Below, in pieces: positions 17,343 to 26,924 of a stretch of DNA of 64,000 bases. A program made the position numbers and the translations under genes. Under the pieces are notes generated by a model. It searched no databases, was not told the origin of the DNA, and worked only from the letters and a program-made list of their open reading frames with translations. The DNA is from an uncultured Myxococcales bacterium (GTDB lineage: Bacteria > Myxococcota_A > UBA9042 > DTJE01). Every line of letters begins with the position of its first letter. Position 1 is the first letter of the stretch. The DNA lies in assembly GCA_937975765.1 (NCBI GenBank), contig CALJUR010000110.1:12012-76011 (forward strand), read 5' to 3'.

Positions 17343-18629
17343 TTGAAGTTCCTGCTGATCTTCCCGAAGTGGCCCAAGCTCGTGCACCAGACCCCGTTCA
17401 ACCTGCCGCCGCATGGTTCGGTCGTGATGGCGGCGGCGATCCCGCCGGACGTGGACGTGACCTTCGTCGACGAGAACGTCCAGGCCGTGCCCTTCGCGGA
17501 CGACTGGGACTTCGTCGGCCTTTCGGTGATGCTGTCGTCGCAGTTGCCGCGCGCGTTCGAGATCTGCGCCCGGTTCCGCCAGATGGGCAAGGACGTGATC
17601 TTCGGCGGGATCTCCACGATGCTGCATGCCGAGGAGGTCGGCCGGCACGCGACGTCGGTCTTCCTGGGCGAGGCGGAGGGGCGTCTCGAACAGGTCTTCG
17701 CCGACCAGCAGGCGGGCGCGCTGAAGCCGGTCTACGACTTCCTGGCGGATTTCGTGCCGATCGAGGCGGTAGGCCCGGCCCGGCGCTCGGTGCTGGACCG
17801 GTCGTGCTACGAGCACAAGGGCGTGCGGATGGCGGACCTGTTCCACGCCTCGCGCGGCTGCCGGTTCAACTGCTTCCCTTGCTGCACGCCCTACCTGGGC
17901 GGCCGGAAGTTCCGGCCGCGCCCGATGCACCGCATCGAGGAGGAACTGGCGCAGATCGAGAACGACCGGCTGTTCGTGGTCGACAACTCGCTGGCGCAGG
18001 ACAAGGAGTGGGAGAAGGAACTCTTCCGCACGATGATCCCGTTCAAGAAGGTCTGGTGCTGCCACCCCGTCGAGGACGACGACCAGGTGCTGGACCTGGC
18101 GGCCCAGGCGGGCTGCTGGTACGTGTACCAGGCGGTCTTCGACACGTCGGACTTCATCCGGGAACGCATTCGCCGTTACAAGGCCCACGGCATCGGGGTG
18201 GAAGGCACCATCATCCTGGGCCTGGACGACCACGACGAGGACGCGATCAAGCGGTTGGTGGATTTCCTGCTGGAGATCGAACTGGACCTGGCCGAGTTCA
18301 CGGTGCTGACGCCGTTCGCGCACACGCCTGCCCGTGCCCGGATGCAGGAGGAGGGGCGGATCCTGACGGACGACCTGTCGCTCTATAACGGCGGCAACGT
18401 GGTGTTCCAGCCGAGGCGAATGTCGCCCGGTCGGTTGCAGGAGATGTACCACTGGGCCTGGGAGACCTTCTACGCGGACGAGTCGCAGGCCTACAAGATG
18501 TACCGGCTGTACAAGTCCATCCAGGACCGCACGCGGCGCCCCGCTCCGGTCGGCCGGGCGCCGTTGCGCGAGCCCGGCGTCGCCTCGGAAGCCACGGTCG
18601 GCCTGCCCGGGCCGGTCGATCGGAACTGA
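17343..18629 (+). CDS. B12-binding-domain radical SAM protein
   Basis: 428 residues. The N-terminal 140 residues look like the cobalamin-binding fold of class B radical SAM enzymes (KFLLIFPKWP, VGLSVMLSSQ, VIFGGISTML). The cluster motif CRFNCFPC is complete (Cys173, Cys177, Cys180), followed by a radical SAM barrel with EGTIILGLDDHDED. The start is taken as TTG 17343, because CCAGGAGATCC lies just upstream and the beta-strand that opens the B12 fold begins there. Substrate unknown: relatives do methylations and C-C rearrangements, including on lipids. The divergent lipid acyltransferase neighbour makes a lipid substrate a possibility only. Confidence 0.8.
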   Translation: MKFLLIFPKWPKLVHQTPFNLPPHGSVVMAAAIPPDVDVTFVDENVQAVPFADDWDFVGLSVMLSSQLPRAFEICARFRQMGKDVIFGGISTMLHAEEVGRHATSVFLGEAEGRLEQVFADQQAGALKPVYDFLADFVPIEAVGPARRSVLDRSCYEHKGVRMADLFHASRGCRFNCFPCCTPYLGGRKFRPRPMHRIEEELAQIENDRLFVVDNSLAQDKEWEKELFRTMIPFKKVWCCHPVEDDDQVLDLAAQAGCWYVYQAVFDTSDFIRERIRRYKAHGIGVEGTIILGLDDHDEDAIKRLVDFLLEIELDLAEFTVLTPFAHTPARARMQEEGRILTDDLSLYNGGNVVFQPRRMSPGRLQEMYHWAWETFYADESQAYKMYRLYKSIQDRTRRPAPVGRAPLREPGVASEATVGLPGPVDRN

Positions 18630-18640
18630 CCCCGGGACGG

Positions 18641-21442
18641 TCAACCCCGCCGCCGCCCGTCCCGCCGCATCGCGGCGAGGCCCAGCAGGGCCAGCCAGGC
18701 CCAGGCCCCCGGTACCGTGCCGGCCCCGGCGCTGCAGCCGCCGCCCGACCGTCCGCCGTTCCCCGCGTCGACGTCCTTGCCGGCCGTCGGGTCCCCGTCC
18801 CGCAGGTCGGTCGGAGTTGCGTCGGGGGGGGCCGTGTCCCGGCCGCCCGGGTCGGTGGCACCGGGATCCGCGTCGGTACCCGGGTCGATGACCGTCCCCG
18901 GATCGGTGTCCGGGCCTTCGTCGCTGCCGTTGCCCGGGTCCTCGCCCGCGCCGGGATCCTGCACCGCCCCCCGATCCTCGCCTTCGTCGGTAGCGACCGC
19001 GTCCGCACCCATCGCGTCCTCGCCGCCCGCGACGTCCTCCGCTGCCGCCACGTCCTCCCCGCCGCCCGGGTCCCCCGTGCCGCACGCCGCGATCGGGACG
19101 TGCCAGTCCTGTCCGCCGTTGTTGTCCCAGGACCCGTCCGCGTGGTGGACCACGAAGTCGATCGAGGTGATCCCCTCGCCCACGGCCGGGATCGTGACGC
19201 AGAACCCCGCCTCGCACGCCGCGAACGGCGTCTCGACCGCCTTGCCGTCGGTCCAGGGCGTCGATCCGGCAGGCCGGATGGCCTCGGGAGGCAGGTTCCA
19301 GCCGTTGACGCCCCAGTGCAGGAAGCCGCCCGTCTTGTCGGTCACCGTCACGGGCGTGCAGGCGGTCGGGTCCGCGGGAGTCCACTTGCCCGTCGTCGTC
19401 CCCTGCGAGGCGCCGATGTACAGGTGCCGGATCGCCGTCCGGGTCACGTGGCCCTTCGCGTCCTGCGCCTCGACGTACCAGTCCAGCAGCGCGTCCCGGA
19501 CCCCGGTCAGCCGCACCCAGTACTCGTCGGCGATCTCGTCGGGCAGCACGGACGTGTCGATCTCCGGGTCGTTGTACGGGTTGCCCTTCGGGAACTCCCG
19601 GCGCGCCATCGCCAGGGACTGCCACCCGCCGACGTCGGCGCCTCCCGCGTACGTCTCGTTCTGGTCGTTCGCAGTGCTGTTCGTCCCGTCCGCGTCCACG
19701 CGGTACTTCAGTGTCACCGACGCCACGCCCGACACGTCCGCCACGAAGGTCCAGAACCAGGTCTCCGGCCCCATCTCCGTGACCTGGTACCGGTACAGCG
19801 GCCCGAAGTTCGTCCCTCCCGGGTTGTCGGGGTAGTGCTGGGGCGCCCACACCGTCGGCGGGGTCTTGTCGGTGTAGGTCGCGCCCAGCGACTGCCTGGC
19901 CCGCTGGATCGCCTCGTTCGCCGCCACGACCGGCTTCAGTTCCATGTCCAGGGCCTTGCCGTAGTACATGTAGCCGCTGTTCAGCCCCCCCAGCAGGAAG
20001 TGCCACGCCTGCTCCAGCACGCCGCCCGCGTCCGGGTGCAGGATCTTCGCCACGTTCGCCGGCCCCTTCGCGTCCTCGGCCGTCAGCACCCAGTTCGTCG
20101 CGGCGGTCAGGAACGCGAAGCCGCGCTCGTCCTCGGCCCAGCCGTTCGCCACGTCCACCTGCCCGGACGCGCTCACCGGGGGCCAGTTCCAGTTCCAGAA
20201 CGACGGCGACCCGAAATCCCCGTCGGCGTTGACCCAGGCCCCGTCCTCCACGTGGACCGTGTCGGTGGCTTCCACGGGGTGGTCCTTCAGGTACCCCGCG
20301 ACCGTCGTCGGCACCAGGCCCTTGCCGGACGCGGCGCCCGCCAGGCCCGGGACGCACTCCATGTAGTAGCTGTACCCGCCCCCGAAGGCGTTGTCCCCGT
20401 CGTGGGCCATCAGGACCAGGATCGGGTGCTGCGCGCTGCCGGACGACGCGTAGGCCGAGGCCTCGTCCAGGCCGTAGCAGGAGTAGCCGTCCTTCCACGA
20501 CTCGCCCATGGCGGCGGGGACGACCACGATGCGCGACACGACGCCCGAGGCCGGCTTCACGTATCGTGCGTAGTGCGGCCGGTAGGCGAGGGGATACGCG
20601 TTGGCGGGCGACACCCCGCGGTCGATGGAGATGCGGTTGTACGTCCCCTGGGCCGGGTTCAGCGCGTCGGCACGGTTCGGGGGCGGGATGTTGTCGCCGC
20701 CGCTGCCCGCGACCCACGGATAGTCGGCACAGGCCCGGCTGATGTGGGCGTTCGACACCACCACCCACTCGATCCCGGCCTCCACCAGCAGCGGGATCAG
20801 CCGCTCCGAGAACGCCATCTCGGGGGGGAAGAGCCCCTTCGACGTCACCGAGGCGTCCCAGGCCTCGCCGGCCACCTGCTTCCACAGGGCGATCTCCATG
20901 CGGTTCACCCGGTCGTCGACCAGCGGCATCAGCGGGTGGTGGAACGGGAAGACGACCATGTCCATGCGAGGTCCGCCCTGGCGGGTCTTCCAGCCCTGGG
21001 CGGTCTTGAAACTTCCGTTCCAGGACCCCGAGTACCCCCCCCACGCGTGGTCCCCCAGGGACTGCACGTTCTCGATCAGCCCGCCGGAGTAACTGACCTG
21101 CACCCCCGCCTCGTCGTGCCCCAGCAGCGTCGCCAGGCTGTCCTTGGGCCGCCACTGGTAGGCCGCGACCCGGTCGTCCAGGCCGAAGATCTGGTCCAGG
21201 TCGTTCTGGGGGTGCGCGGCCCCGCCCGCCTTCGACTGCATGGACTCCCAGGCCCGCTGGTACCGCACCCCGGACCCGTCCGGCGCCGGCCAGTAGACGG
21301 GCTGCTCCAGGTGCCACAGGTAGGTGTAGTGGACCTGGGCCCCGGCGGGGGCGGGGATCGCGGGCAGAGCAAGCGCCACGGCCAGCAGGAGGCCGGGCGC
21401 ACGGGGGCACACCGATCCCGGAAGGCGATGAGGGGCGGACAT
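18641..21442 (-). CDS. Secreted GH57-like hydrolase with acidic linker and MYXO-CTERM tail
   Basis: 933 residues. Sec signal peptide (about 1-35). The catalytic part opens with YLWHLEQPVYWP, like the WHxHQPxY start of GH57. It contains GLFPPEMAFSERLIPLLVEAG, where the GH57 nucleophile Glu is expected (stated here as the FPPEMA segment), and MAHDGDNAFGGG, a candidate acid Asp. A later region (about 700-800) with HWGVNGWNLPP and DFVVHHADGSWDNNGGQDW resembles a starch-binding CBM25/26-type domain. An Asp/Gly/Pro-rich linker of about 80 residues follows, then a Cys in GGGCS, a hydrophobic helix AWLALLGLAAM and Arg-rich end, the MYXO-CTERM pattern. It is probably anchored or processed at the surface. 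ATG 21442 follows GGAGGG. Confidence 0.78.
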   Translation of the reverse strand: MSAPHRLPGSVCPRAPGLLLAVALALPAIPAPAGAQVHYTYLWHLEQPVYWPAPDGSGVRYQRAWESMQSKAGGAAHPQNDLDQIFGLDDRVAAYQWRPKDSLATLLGHDEAGVQVSYSGGLIENVQSLGDHAWGGYSGSWNGSFKTAQGWKTRQGGPRMDMVVFPFHHPLMPLVDDRVNRMEIALWKQVAGEAWDASVTSKGLFPPEMAFSERLIPLLVEAGIEWVVVSNAHISRACADYPWVAGSGGDNIPPPNRADALNPAQGTYNRISIDRGVSPANAYPLAYRPHYARYVKPASGVVSRIVVVPAAMGESWKDGYSCYGLDEASAYASSGSAQHPILVLMAHDGDNAFGGGYSYYMECVPGLAGAASGKGLVPTTVAGYLKDHPVEATDTVHVEDGAWVNADGDFGSPSFWNWNWPPVSASGQVDVANGWAEDERGFAFLTAATNWVLTAEDAKGPANVAKILHPDAGGVLEQAWHFLLGGLNSGYMYYGKALDMELKPVVAANEAIQRARQSLGATYTDKTPPTVWAPQHYPDNPGGTNFGPLYRYQVTEMGPETWFWTFVADVSGVASVTLKYRVDADGTNSTANDQNETYAGGADVGGWQSLAMARREFPKGNPYNDPEIDTSVLPDEIADEYWVRLTGVRDALLDWYVEAQDAKGHVTRTAIRHLYIGASQGTTTGKWTPADPTACTPVTVTDKTGGFLHWGVNGWNLPPEAIRPAGSTPWTDGKAVETPFAACEAGFCVTIPAVGEGITSIDFVVHHADGSWDNNGGQDWHVPIAACGTGDPGGGEDVAAAEDVAGGEDAMGADAVATDEGEDRGAVQDPGAGEDPGNGSDEGPDTDPGTVIDPGTDADPGATDPGGRDTAPPDATPTDLRDGDPTAGKDVDAGNGGRSGGGCSAGAGTVPGAWAWLALLGLAAMRRDGRRRG

Positions 21443-21462
21443 GGCTGATCCCTCCGGGGAGG

Positions 21463-21468
21463 ATTCTA
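21463..21468 (-). promoter_or_regulatory. Candidate -10 box (TAGAAT) upstream of the GH57-like gene
   Basis: TAGAAT on the minus strand 21 bp upstream of ATG 21442. It abuts the stop codon of the RND gene (TGA at 21471-21473), so the 3' end of the efflux operon and this promoter are packed together. Confidence 0.35.
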
Positions 21469-21470
21469 GT

Positions 21471-24400
21471 TCAACCCGTTTCCCCGGTCGCGTCCACGGT
21501 CTCCCCGTCCGCGTCCTGCCTGCCCCACCGCACGATCCGCAGGTCCAGCACGAACACCGCGTACAGCACCGGCACCAGCAGCAGCGTGATCGCGGTCGCC
21601 ACCGTCAGGCCGCCGATCTGCGCGTAGCACATCGGCTCCCACAGCGGCCCTCCGTGCCGCGCCAGCGGGATCAGGCCCAGCACCGTCGCGCCCACCGTGA
21701 TCATCACCGGCCGCATGCGCAGGATGCCGGCCTCCGATAGTGCCTGTCGCAGCGGCACCCCCTGTTCGTGCAGGACCTCGACATAGTCGAACAGCACGAT
21801 CACGTGGCTGACGATGACGCCGATCAGGCTGGCGCAGCCCAGGAAGGCCATGAACCCGAACGGCGCCCCCGCCAGCGCCAGGGAAGCCAGCGCGCCCACC
21901 ATCCCGAAGGGGATCGCCGCGAACACGATCAGCGGCTTGACCGCGTTCCGGAACTCCAGCGTCAGCATCAGGAAGATCAGCAGGATGCTCATCGCCATCG
22001 TCAGGGCGACCTCCTTGAAACTCTTGACCTGCTCCTCCTCCTCGCCGCCCACCTCCAGCCGGAACCCCGGCGGCAGCGAGTCGCGGATCGCGTCGATCCT
22101 CGGCCGGATGCCCTTCAGGACCTCCGACGGCAGCACGCCCTCGGTGGGGAACGCCGCCACGGTGATGGTGCGGAACAGCCCGCGGTGCTTGATTTTCTCC
22201 GGTTCCATGGCCAGGGCCGGCGTCGCCACCGTCCGCAGGGGCACGCGCTGGGCGGTGCGGGCGCTGTAGACGTAGAAGTCGGACAGGTCGCCGATGCGGG
22301 CGCGGTCCTCGGGCCGCAAGCGCACGTACACCGGCACCTGCCGCCTGCCGTCTGCCAGCGTCGCGACCTGGAACCCGTTCACGCCGCTGACGGACGACAG
22401 CGCCACGTCCAGGTTCGTCAGGCCGCCCAGGTTCGCCCGGTCGGGGTCCACGTCCAGCCGCAGCGCCAGCGTGTCCGCGCCCCAGTCGTCGCGCACCCTC
22501 TCGGCGTTCGGGGCGTCCAGCAGCACCTGCTTCACCCGCTCGGCGGTCGCGCGCAGGGTCGCCAGGTCGTCGCCGCTGACGCGCAGTGACACGGGTACGC
22601 CGACGGGCTTGGCCGTTTCCAGCCGTCGCACGTCCACCAGAACCCCGGGCATCCGGGACGTCAGGGCCTTCTGCAGGGGTCCCACGAAGGCCTCGGTGTC
22701 GCGCTTGTCCCTCACCTGGACGACCAGTTGGGCGTAGTTCAACTGCTGCATCTCGGGCAGGATGCTGAACCAGAATCGCGGTCCCCCGCCGCCCACGAAG
22801 GTCGTCACGGAGTGCAGCACGTCGCGCGGCTGCCCGTCCTCGTCCGGGTGGCCCGCCGCGAACTCCGATGCCGCCTCGCGCACGATCCGCTCGGCGTCCC
22901 TGGCGGCCTGTCCCGTGGTCGACAGCGGCGAGTCCTCGGGCGTCCACACGTCGATGTAGAACAGGTAGCTGAGGTCGGTCGGGAAGAAGCTGGTCTTCAG
23001 CCTCCCCCCCAGGAGGCCCGTCGCCACCAGCACGACGGTCGCCGCCCCCAGCACCCGCCAGCGGTGGTCGATCGCCCACTCGACCACGGCCCGGTAGGCC
23101 CGCCCGACCCGTCCCTGCCGGGGGTCCCGCCCGCCGTCCCGCGGCCTTAGCAGGTGGTACCCCAGCAGCGGCACGAAGGTCATCGACACGATCCGCGACG
23201 CGACCAGCGCGCACGTCATCACGACGGGCAGGGCATAGATGAACCGCCGGATGTCCGCCTCGCCGATCATCAGCAGCGGCAGGTAGGCCGCGATGTTCGT
23301 CAGCGTCGCGAAGACGATGGCGTTCGCCAGTTTCGTCGGGCCCAGCCAGGCCGCGACCAGGGGCCGCCGGCCGGCCGAGACCTCGCGCTTGATGGCGTCC
23401 CCGGCGACCACCGGGTCGTCCACCAGAAGACCCAGTGCGATGATCAGCGTCGCGATGCTGACCTGCTGGATGTCCAGGTGCAGCAGGTGCATCATCCCGA
23501 ACGTCATCGCCAGGGTCAGCGGGATCGACGCCGCCATCAGAGTCGCGGACCGCCACTCGCGGAAGCCCAGGAAGGCGACCGCGACGATCAGCAGGATCGC
23601 CTCCCACAGGCTGCGCATGAACAGGTCCACGTTCTCGCGCACCTGCAGCGGCTGGTCCGACGTGCGGGCAACGACCAGGTCCTCGGGCAGTTCGGCCTTC
23701 ACGCGGGCCAGGGCCTGGTCCACGGATGCCCCGAAGTTCGCGATCTGCTGGCCCGGCTTCATCAGGATCGACATCGTGACGGCCCGCTGCCGCACCCACT
23801 GGCCGTTCGCGTCCCGCGCCGCGTACCAGTTCAGGAAGCGCGGCGGGCTCTGGTACTCGCGCCGGATGTCGAAAAGGTCCCGCAGGTACGTCGGCGCTCC
23901 CGCCGGGGACGCGCCGACCATCACGCCACCCAGGTCGGCCTCGCTGGCGAACTCGCCCGACGGCTGCACCAGCACGTTGCGGTCGCCGGCCTCGAGGATC
24001 CCCCCCGGGATCGTGTTGCTGCGCGCCTGCAGGATGGTCGGCAGGGCCGACGGCTGCAGCCCGTGCGCGGCCAGCTTCTCCTGGGCCCACTCCAGGTAGA
24101 CCGCCTCGGGCAGCAGGCCGACGCGCGTCGCCTTGGCCACCTCCGGGACGTTCTGCAGCGTCCTGGAGATGCGGTCGGTGAAGTCGTCCAGGTCCCGGTA
24201 GGTATAGCGCGGTCCGGCCACCGCGGCCAGCCGCGCCTCGGCCCCGGCCGGGTCCCGGACGATCGCCGGCGCCCAGACGTCGGGGTGCAGGTCGGCGCGG
24301 CTCAAGCGTTCCCGCACGAACGTGTCGTACGTGGCCAGGAAATCCGCGTCCGACCCCGCGAAGTCCGCGTCCACGGCCACGAAACCCGGCCGACGGACCA

Positions 24401-25073
24401 GGCGCGCGCCGGTCGCCAGCCCGCGTTCCCGAAGGTGCGCCGGCAGGTCGGCCAGCAGCCGCTCGGTCTCGCCCGGGTCCAGGCTGAACGGGAACGACAC
24501 CACGATCGCCGCCCGGGGTCCCGTCCCGCCCGCCCGGGCCTCGTCCAGCGCCCGCCGCAGCGAGTCGGCCCTCAGCGACACCTCGACCGGAGGCACCACC
24601 GGGCTGGCCACCGTCAGCATCAGCGCCGTCGTGTCCTTGAAGTCCTTCAGGAACTGGATCGGCCCGGCCCCGTCGGGCAGGTCGTGGATCTGGTCCAGCT
24701 TGCCCTGGATGTCGTCGAGTTCCTTGTCCACGTCCTCGATGCGCTGGTCCAGCACGACGACCAGGACCGCCACGCTGTTCCGCGTCGTCGAGAAGATGCG
24801 CTCGACGTTCCCGTTCTCGTGGATCTTCTCCTCCAGCTTCCGCGTGACGCGATCCTCGATGCGCGCCGCGGGCTGGCCCGGCCACATGCAGACGACGGCG
24901 CCGACCCGGATCGGGATCACCGGGTCCTTGCGCTTGGGCATCTCCCGGTAGCCCCAGACGCCCCACGCCAGCGTCAGGACCAGCACGACCCACGCGATCT
25001 GCCGGTTCTCCACGAAGAACCGCGCGGTGTTGCGCGTGCCGCGGATCCGGGACTCGTCGCTGACGTGCGCCAC
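21471..25073 (-). CDS. RND-family efflux pump permease (AcrB/MexF type)
   Basis: 1200 residues, somewhat longer than the usual 1030-1060, with the twelve-helix, two-large-loop architecture. TM1 at about 25-45 is followed by the porter domain start VCMWPGQPAARIEDRVTRKLE. The charged TM4 signature is LGLLVDDPVVAGDAI, whose acidic pair is the proton relay. The second-half TM blocks end in ITLLLVPVLYAVFVLDL. It exports drugs, dyes or lipids in a complex with the adaptor encoded immediately upstream and an outer-membrane channel not found in this window. It starts at ATG 25073, 9 bp after the adaptor stop. Confidence 0.92.
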   Translation of the reverse strand: MAHVSDESRIRGTRNTARFFVENRQIAWVVLVLTLAWGVWGYREMPKRKDPVIPIRVGAVVCMWPGQPAARIEDRVTRKLEEKIHENGNVERIFSTTRNSVAVLVVVLDQRIEDVDKELDDIQGKLDQIHDLPDGAGPIQFLKDFKDTTALMLTVASPVVPPVEVSLRADSLRRALDEARAGGTGPRAAIVVSFPFSLDPGETERLLADLPAHLRERGLATGARLVRRPGFVAVDADFAGSDADFLATYDTFVRERLSRADLHPDVWAPAIVRDPAGAEARLAAVAGPRYTYRDLDDFTDRISRTLQNVPEVAKATRVGLLPEAVYLEWAQEKLAAHGLQPSALPTILQARSNTIPGGILEAGDRNVLVQPSGEFASEADLGGVMVGASPAGAPTYLRDLFDIRREYQSPPRFLNWYAARDANGQWVRQRAVTMSILMKPGQQIANFGASVDQALARVKAELPEDLVVARTSDQPLQVRENVDLFMRSLWEAILLIVAVAFLGFREWRSATLMAASIPLTLAMTFGMMHLLHLDIQQVSIATLIIALGLLVDDPVVAGDAIKREVSAGRRPLVAAWLGPTKLANAIVFATLTNIAAYLPLLMIGEADIRRFIYALPVVMTCALVASRIVSMTFVPLLGYHLLRPRDGGRDPRQGRVGRAYRAVVEWAIDHRWRVLGAATVVLVATGLLGGRLKTSFFPTDLSYLFYIDVWTPEDSPLSTTGQAARDAERIVREAASEFAAGHPDEDGQPRDVLHSVTTFVGGGGPRFWFSILPEMQQLNYAQLVVQVRDKRDTEAFVGPLQKALTSRMPGVLVDVRRLETAKPVGVPVSLRVSGDDLATLRATAERVKQVLLDAPNAERVRDDWGADTLALRLDVDPDRANLGGLTNLDVALSSVSGVNGFQVATLADGRRQVPVYVRLRPEDRARIGDLSDFYVYSARTAQRVPLRTVATPALAMEPEKIKHRGLFRTITVAAFPTEGVLPSEVLKGIRPRIDAIRDSLPPGFRLEVGGEEEEQVKSFKEVALTMAMSILLIFLMLTLEFRNAVKPLIVFAAIPFGMVGALASLALAGAPFGFMAFLGCASLIGVIVSHVIVLFDYVEVLHEQGVPLRQALSEAGILRMRPVMITVGATVLGLIPLARHGGPLWEPMCYAQIGGLTVATAITLLLVPVLYAVFVLDLRIVRWGRQDADGETVDATGETG

Positions 25074-25082
25074 GGGCCCCTC

Positions 25083-26204
25083 CTACGGCACGACGGTGAC
25101 GGCCTGGCCGTCCGCCAGGAACGACGCGCCCGGGACGACCACCCGGTCCCTCGCCGCCAGGCCCTCCTCGACCTCGACGCGGTCGCCGCGGACCTCGCCC
25201 AGGCGCACCCGCCTCGCCCGGGCCACGCTGCCGTCCGGGCCCGCCTCGACCGTGAAGACCGCGTAGCCTTCGGTCGCGCCCGGCGGCCGCACGATGGCGG
25301 CCAGCGGGACGGCCGGAACCGGCGACACGTCCCCCCCGCGATCCGTGACGGACGCGATCATGCCGGCCTTGATGCGACCGTCCCCGTTCGGGATCGTGAC
25401 CTCGACGTCGAAGATGCGGGTCCGCGGGTCGGCGTAGGGCGAGACGCGCGTCACCCGGCCGGTCGCGTCCATCCCGATCGCGTCCAGGCGTACCGCCACC
25501 TCGGCCCCCATCGGGAACCGCGCCAGCCCCGCGTCCGGCACGCCGAAGACGACCCGCATCGACCGCGTGTCCGCCAGCACGAATCCGCCCACGCCCGGCC
25601 CGACCAGCGATCCGACCTCGACCAGGCGCTTCATCACCGTCGCGTCCAGCGGGGCCTTCAGCGCGGTGTCCGCCAGGAAGACCCGCGCCTCGTCCACCAG
25701 GCCGCGCGCGTAGGCCACCGCCGCCTTCGTCCCGTCCAGCTTCGCCTCGGCGCCGTCCAGCAGCGCCTTCGGGATCGCGTTGTCCGCGTGCAGGGGCCGC
25801 GCGCGGTCGTAGTCCCGCCGGGCCGCCAGCAGCGCCGCTTCGGCCTGCCCCAGCCCGCCCAGGGCCTGTTCCAGCTTGACCCGGTAGTTGTCGTCGCGCA
25901 CCTGACACAGGACGTCGCCGGCGCGTACCTCGTCGCCCTCCTGGACGTTCCGCATCCGGCCGTCGACGCCCCGCACCTGCAGGATCTCGCCGATGTAGCC
26001 GGCGACCTTGAACGCCAGGTCCACGCGCACCCTCGGTTCGACGTTGCCGGAGTAGCGGTTGGCCGCCCGGCCTTCCGGCACCTCGGCCGCGACCAGCCGT
26101 ACCGGTCGGGGCACCTTCACGGGCGCGGGCTTCCCGCCGCAGGCCGCGGCGGCCAGCAGCACTCCAGCGACGATCCGCGCGACCCGCCTGGTCGTCGTGT
26201 TCAT
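25083..26204 (-). CDS. RND efflux periplasmic adaptor (membrane-fusion) lipoprotein
   Basis: 373 residues. Lipobox LLAAAAC near residue 22 implies an inner-membrane lipid anchor, as in AcrA. A biotinyl/lipoyl-like half-motif VRVDLAFKVAGYIGEI, an alpha-hairpin (about 105-170) and a beta-barrel with VVFGVPDAGLARFPMG are in the MFP order. It begins at ATG 26204 preceded by GGGAGGAAGGG, and its start overlaps the tetR stop (ATGA), so the order is tetR-adaptor-permease in one transcript. Confidence 0.9.
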   Translation of the reverse strand: MNTTTRRVARIVAGVLLAAAACGGKPAPVKVPRPVRLVAAEVPEGRAANRYSGNVEPRVRVDLAFKVAGYIGEILQVRGVDGRMRNVQEGDEVRAGDVLCQVRDDNYRVKLEQALGGLGQAEAALLAARRDYDRARPLHADNAIPKALLDGAEAKLDGTKAAVAYARGLVDEARVFLADTALKAPLDATVMKRLVEVGSLVGPGVGGFVLADTRSMRVVFGVPDAGLARFPMGAEVAVRLDAIGMDATGRVTRVSPYADPRTRIFDVEVTIPNGDGRIKAGMIASVTDRGGDVSPVPAVPLAAIVRPPGATEGYAVFTVEAGPDGSVARARRVRLGEVRGDRVEVEEGLAARDRVVVPGASFLADGQAVTVVP

Positions 26205-26815
26205 CCCTTCCTCCCGACGCCGTCCAGCAGGCACCTCTCGGCCCGGGCGACCACGTCCTCCATCGCCTCGTCCGGCCGGAACTGCAGGTGGTACTGCAGG
26301 GACGACAGCATCACGTTCATCGCCAGCATCGCCAGGAAGCGCGGGTCCTCGCCGCGCAGGTCCCCCGTGCGGACGCCCTCCTCGGAGATCGACCGGACCC
26401 GGGCCATCTCCCGCAGGAAGCCGTCGCGCACCTCGGCACCGAACCGCGGTTCCTCGCTCCACTCGGTCTGGTTCTTCTCGCGCAGGAACATCGGGAAGAA
26501 GTAGGGGGCACGCTGGAACAGCCGGGCGAAGGTCGCGGCCATCCGCAGCAGGCGATCGCGCGGCCCCTTCCCGTCGCGCATCGCGGCCTCGACATCGGCC
26601 TCGAACGCCCGCATCCGCCCCAGGATCACCGCCTGGTACAGCGCGCTCTTGGACCGGAAGTGCCCGTAGATGCCCTGCATCCCCAGTTCGGCCTCGGCCG
26701 CGATCTCGGCCATCGACACCTGGTCGAAAGGCCGCCGGCCGAAGACCCTCTCGGCGGCCTCCAGGATGTGGGCCCTTCGCTGTTCGCGCTCCTTCTCCCG
26801 GCGGGGTTTCGGCAT
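26201..26815 (-). CDS. TetR-family transcriptional regulator of the RND operon
   Basis: 204 residues. The N-terminal HTH is typical (ILEAAERVFGRRPFDQVSMA, then GMQGIYGHFRSKSALYQAV). The remainder is an all-helical ligand-binding region with an aromatic-rich stretch RAPYFFPMFLREKNQ. It is the first gene of the operon with the adaptor and permease, so autoregulation of the whole operon is likely. A pair of direct repeats (26821-26834 and 26841-26854) lies right before its start. Confidence 0.9.
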   Translation of the reverse strand: MPKPRREKEREQRRAHILEAAERVFGRRPFDQVSMAEIAAEAELGMQGIYGHFRSKSALYQAVILGRMRAFEADVEAAMRDGKGPRDRLLRMAATFARLFQRAPYFFPMFLREKNQTEWSEEPRFGAEVRDGFLREMARVRSISEEGVRTGDLRGEDPRFLAMLAMNVMLSSLQYHLQFRPDEAMEDVVARAERCLLDGVGRKG

Positions 26816-26820
26816 GTCTG

Positions 26821-26854
26821 GAATCTCCGTTCCGCGGCAAGAATATCCGTTCCG
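26821..26854 (-). promoter_or_regulatory. Candidate TetR operator: two 14-bp direct repeats, 20-bp period
   Basis: GAATCTCCGTTCCG (26821-26834) and GAATATCCGTTCCG (26841-26854) differ at one base and are spaced exactly 20 bp start to start, about two helical turns, 6 bp upstream of the tetR start. The position suits repression of the tetR-adaptor-permease operon. Confidence 0.5.
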
Positions 26855-26924
26855 TAAACCGGATGGAAGAGGGCCGGGGGCCGGGAGGGCATGGCGGCAT
26901 CGCGGGGCGGCGGGGGAAAAGAGT

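Noticed and set aside
21466..25908. Second minus-strand open frame of about 1480 codons over the RND operon
   Set aside because: Shifted frame of the RND permease and adaptor. It is Gly/Arg/Ala-rich with no family motif, while the chosen frame has all RND features.
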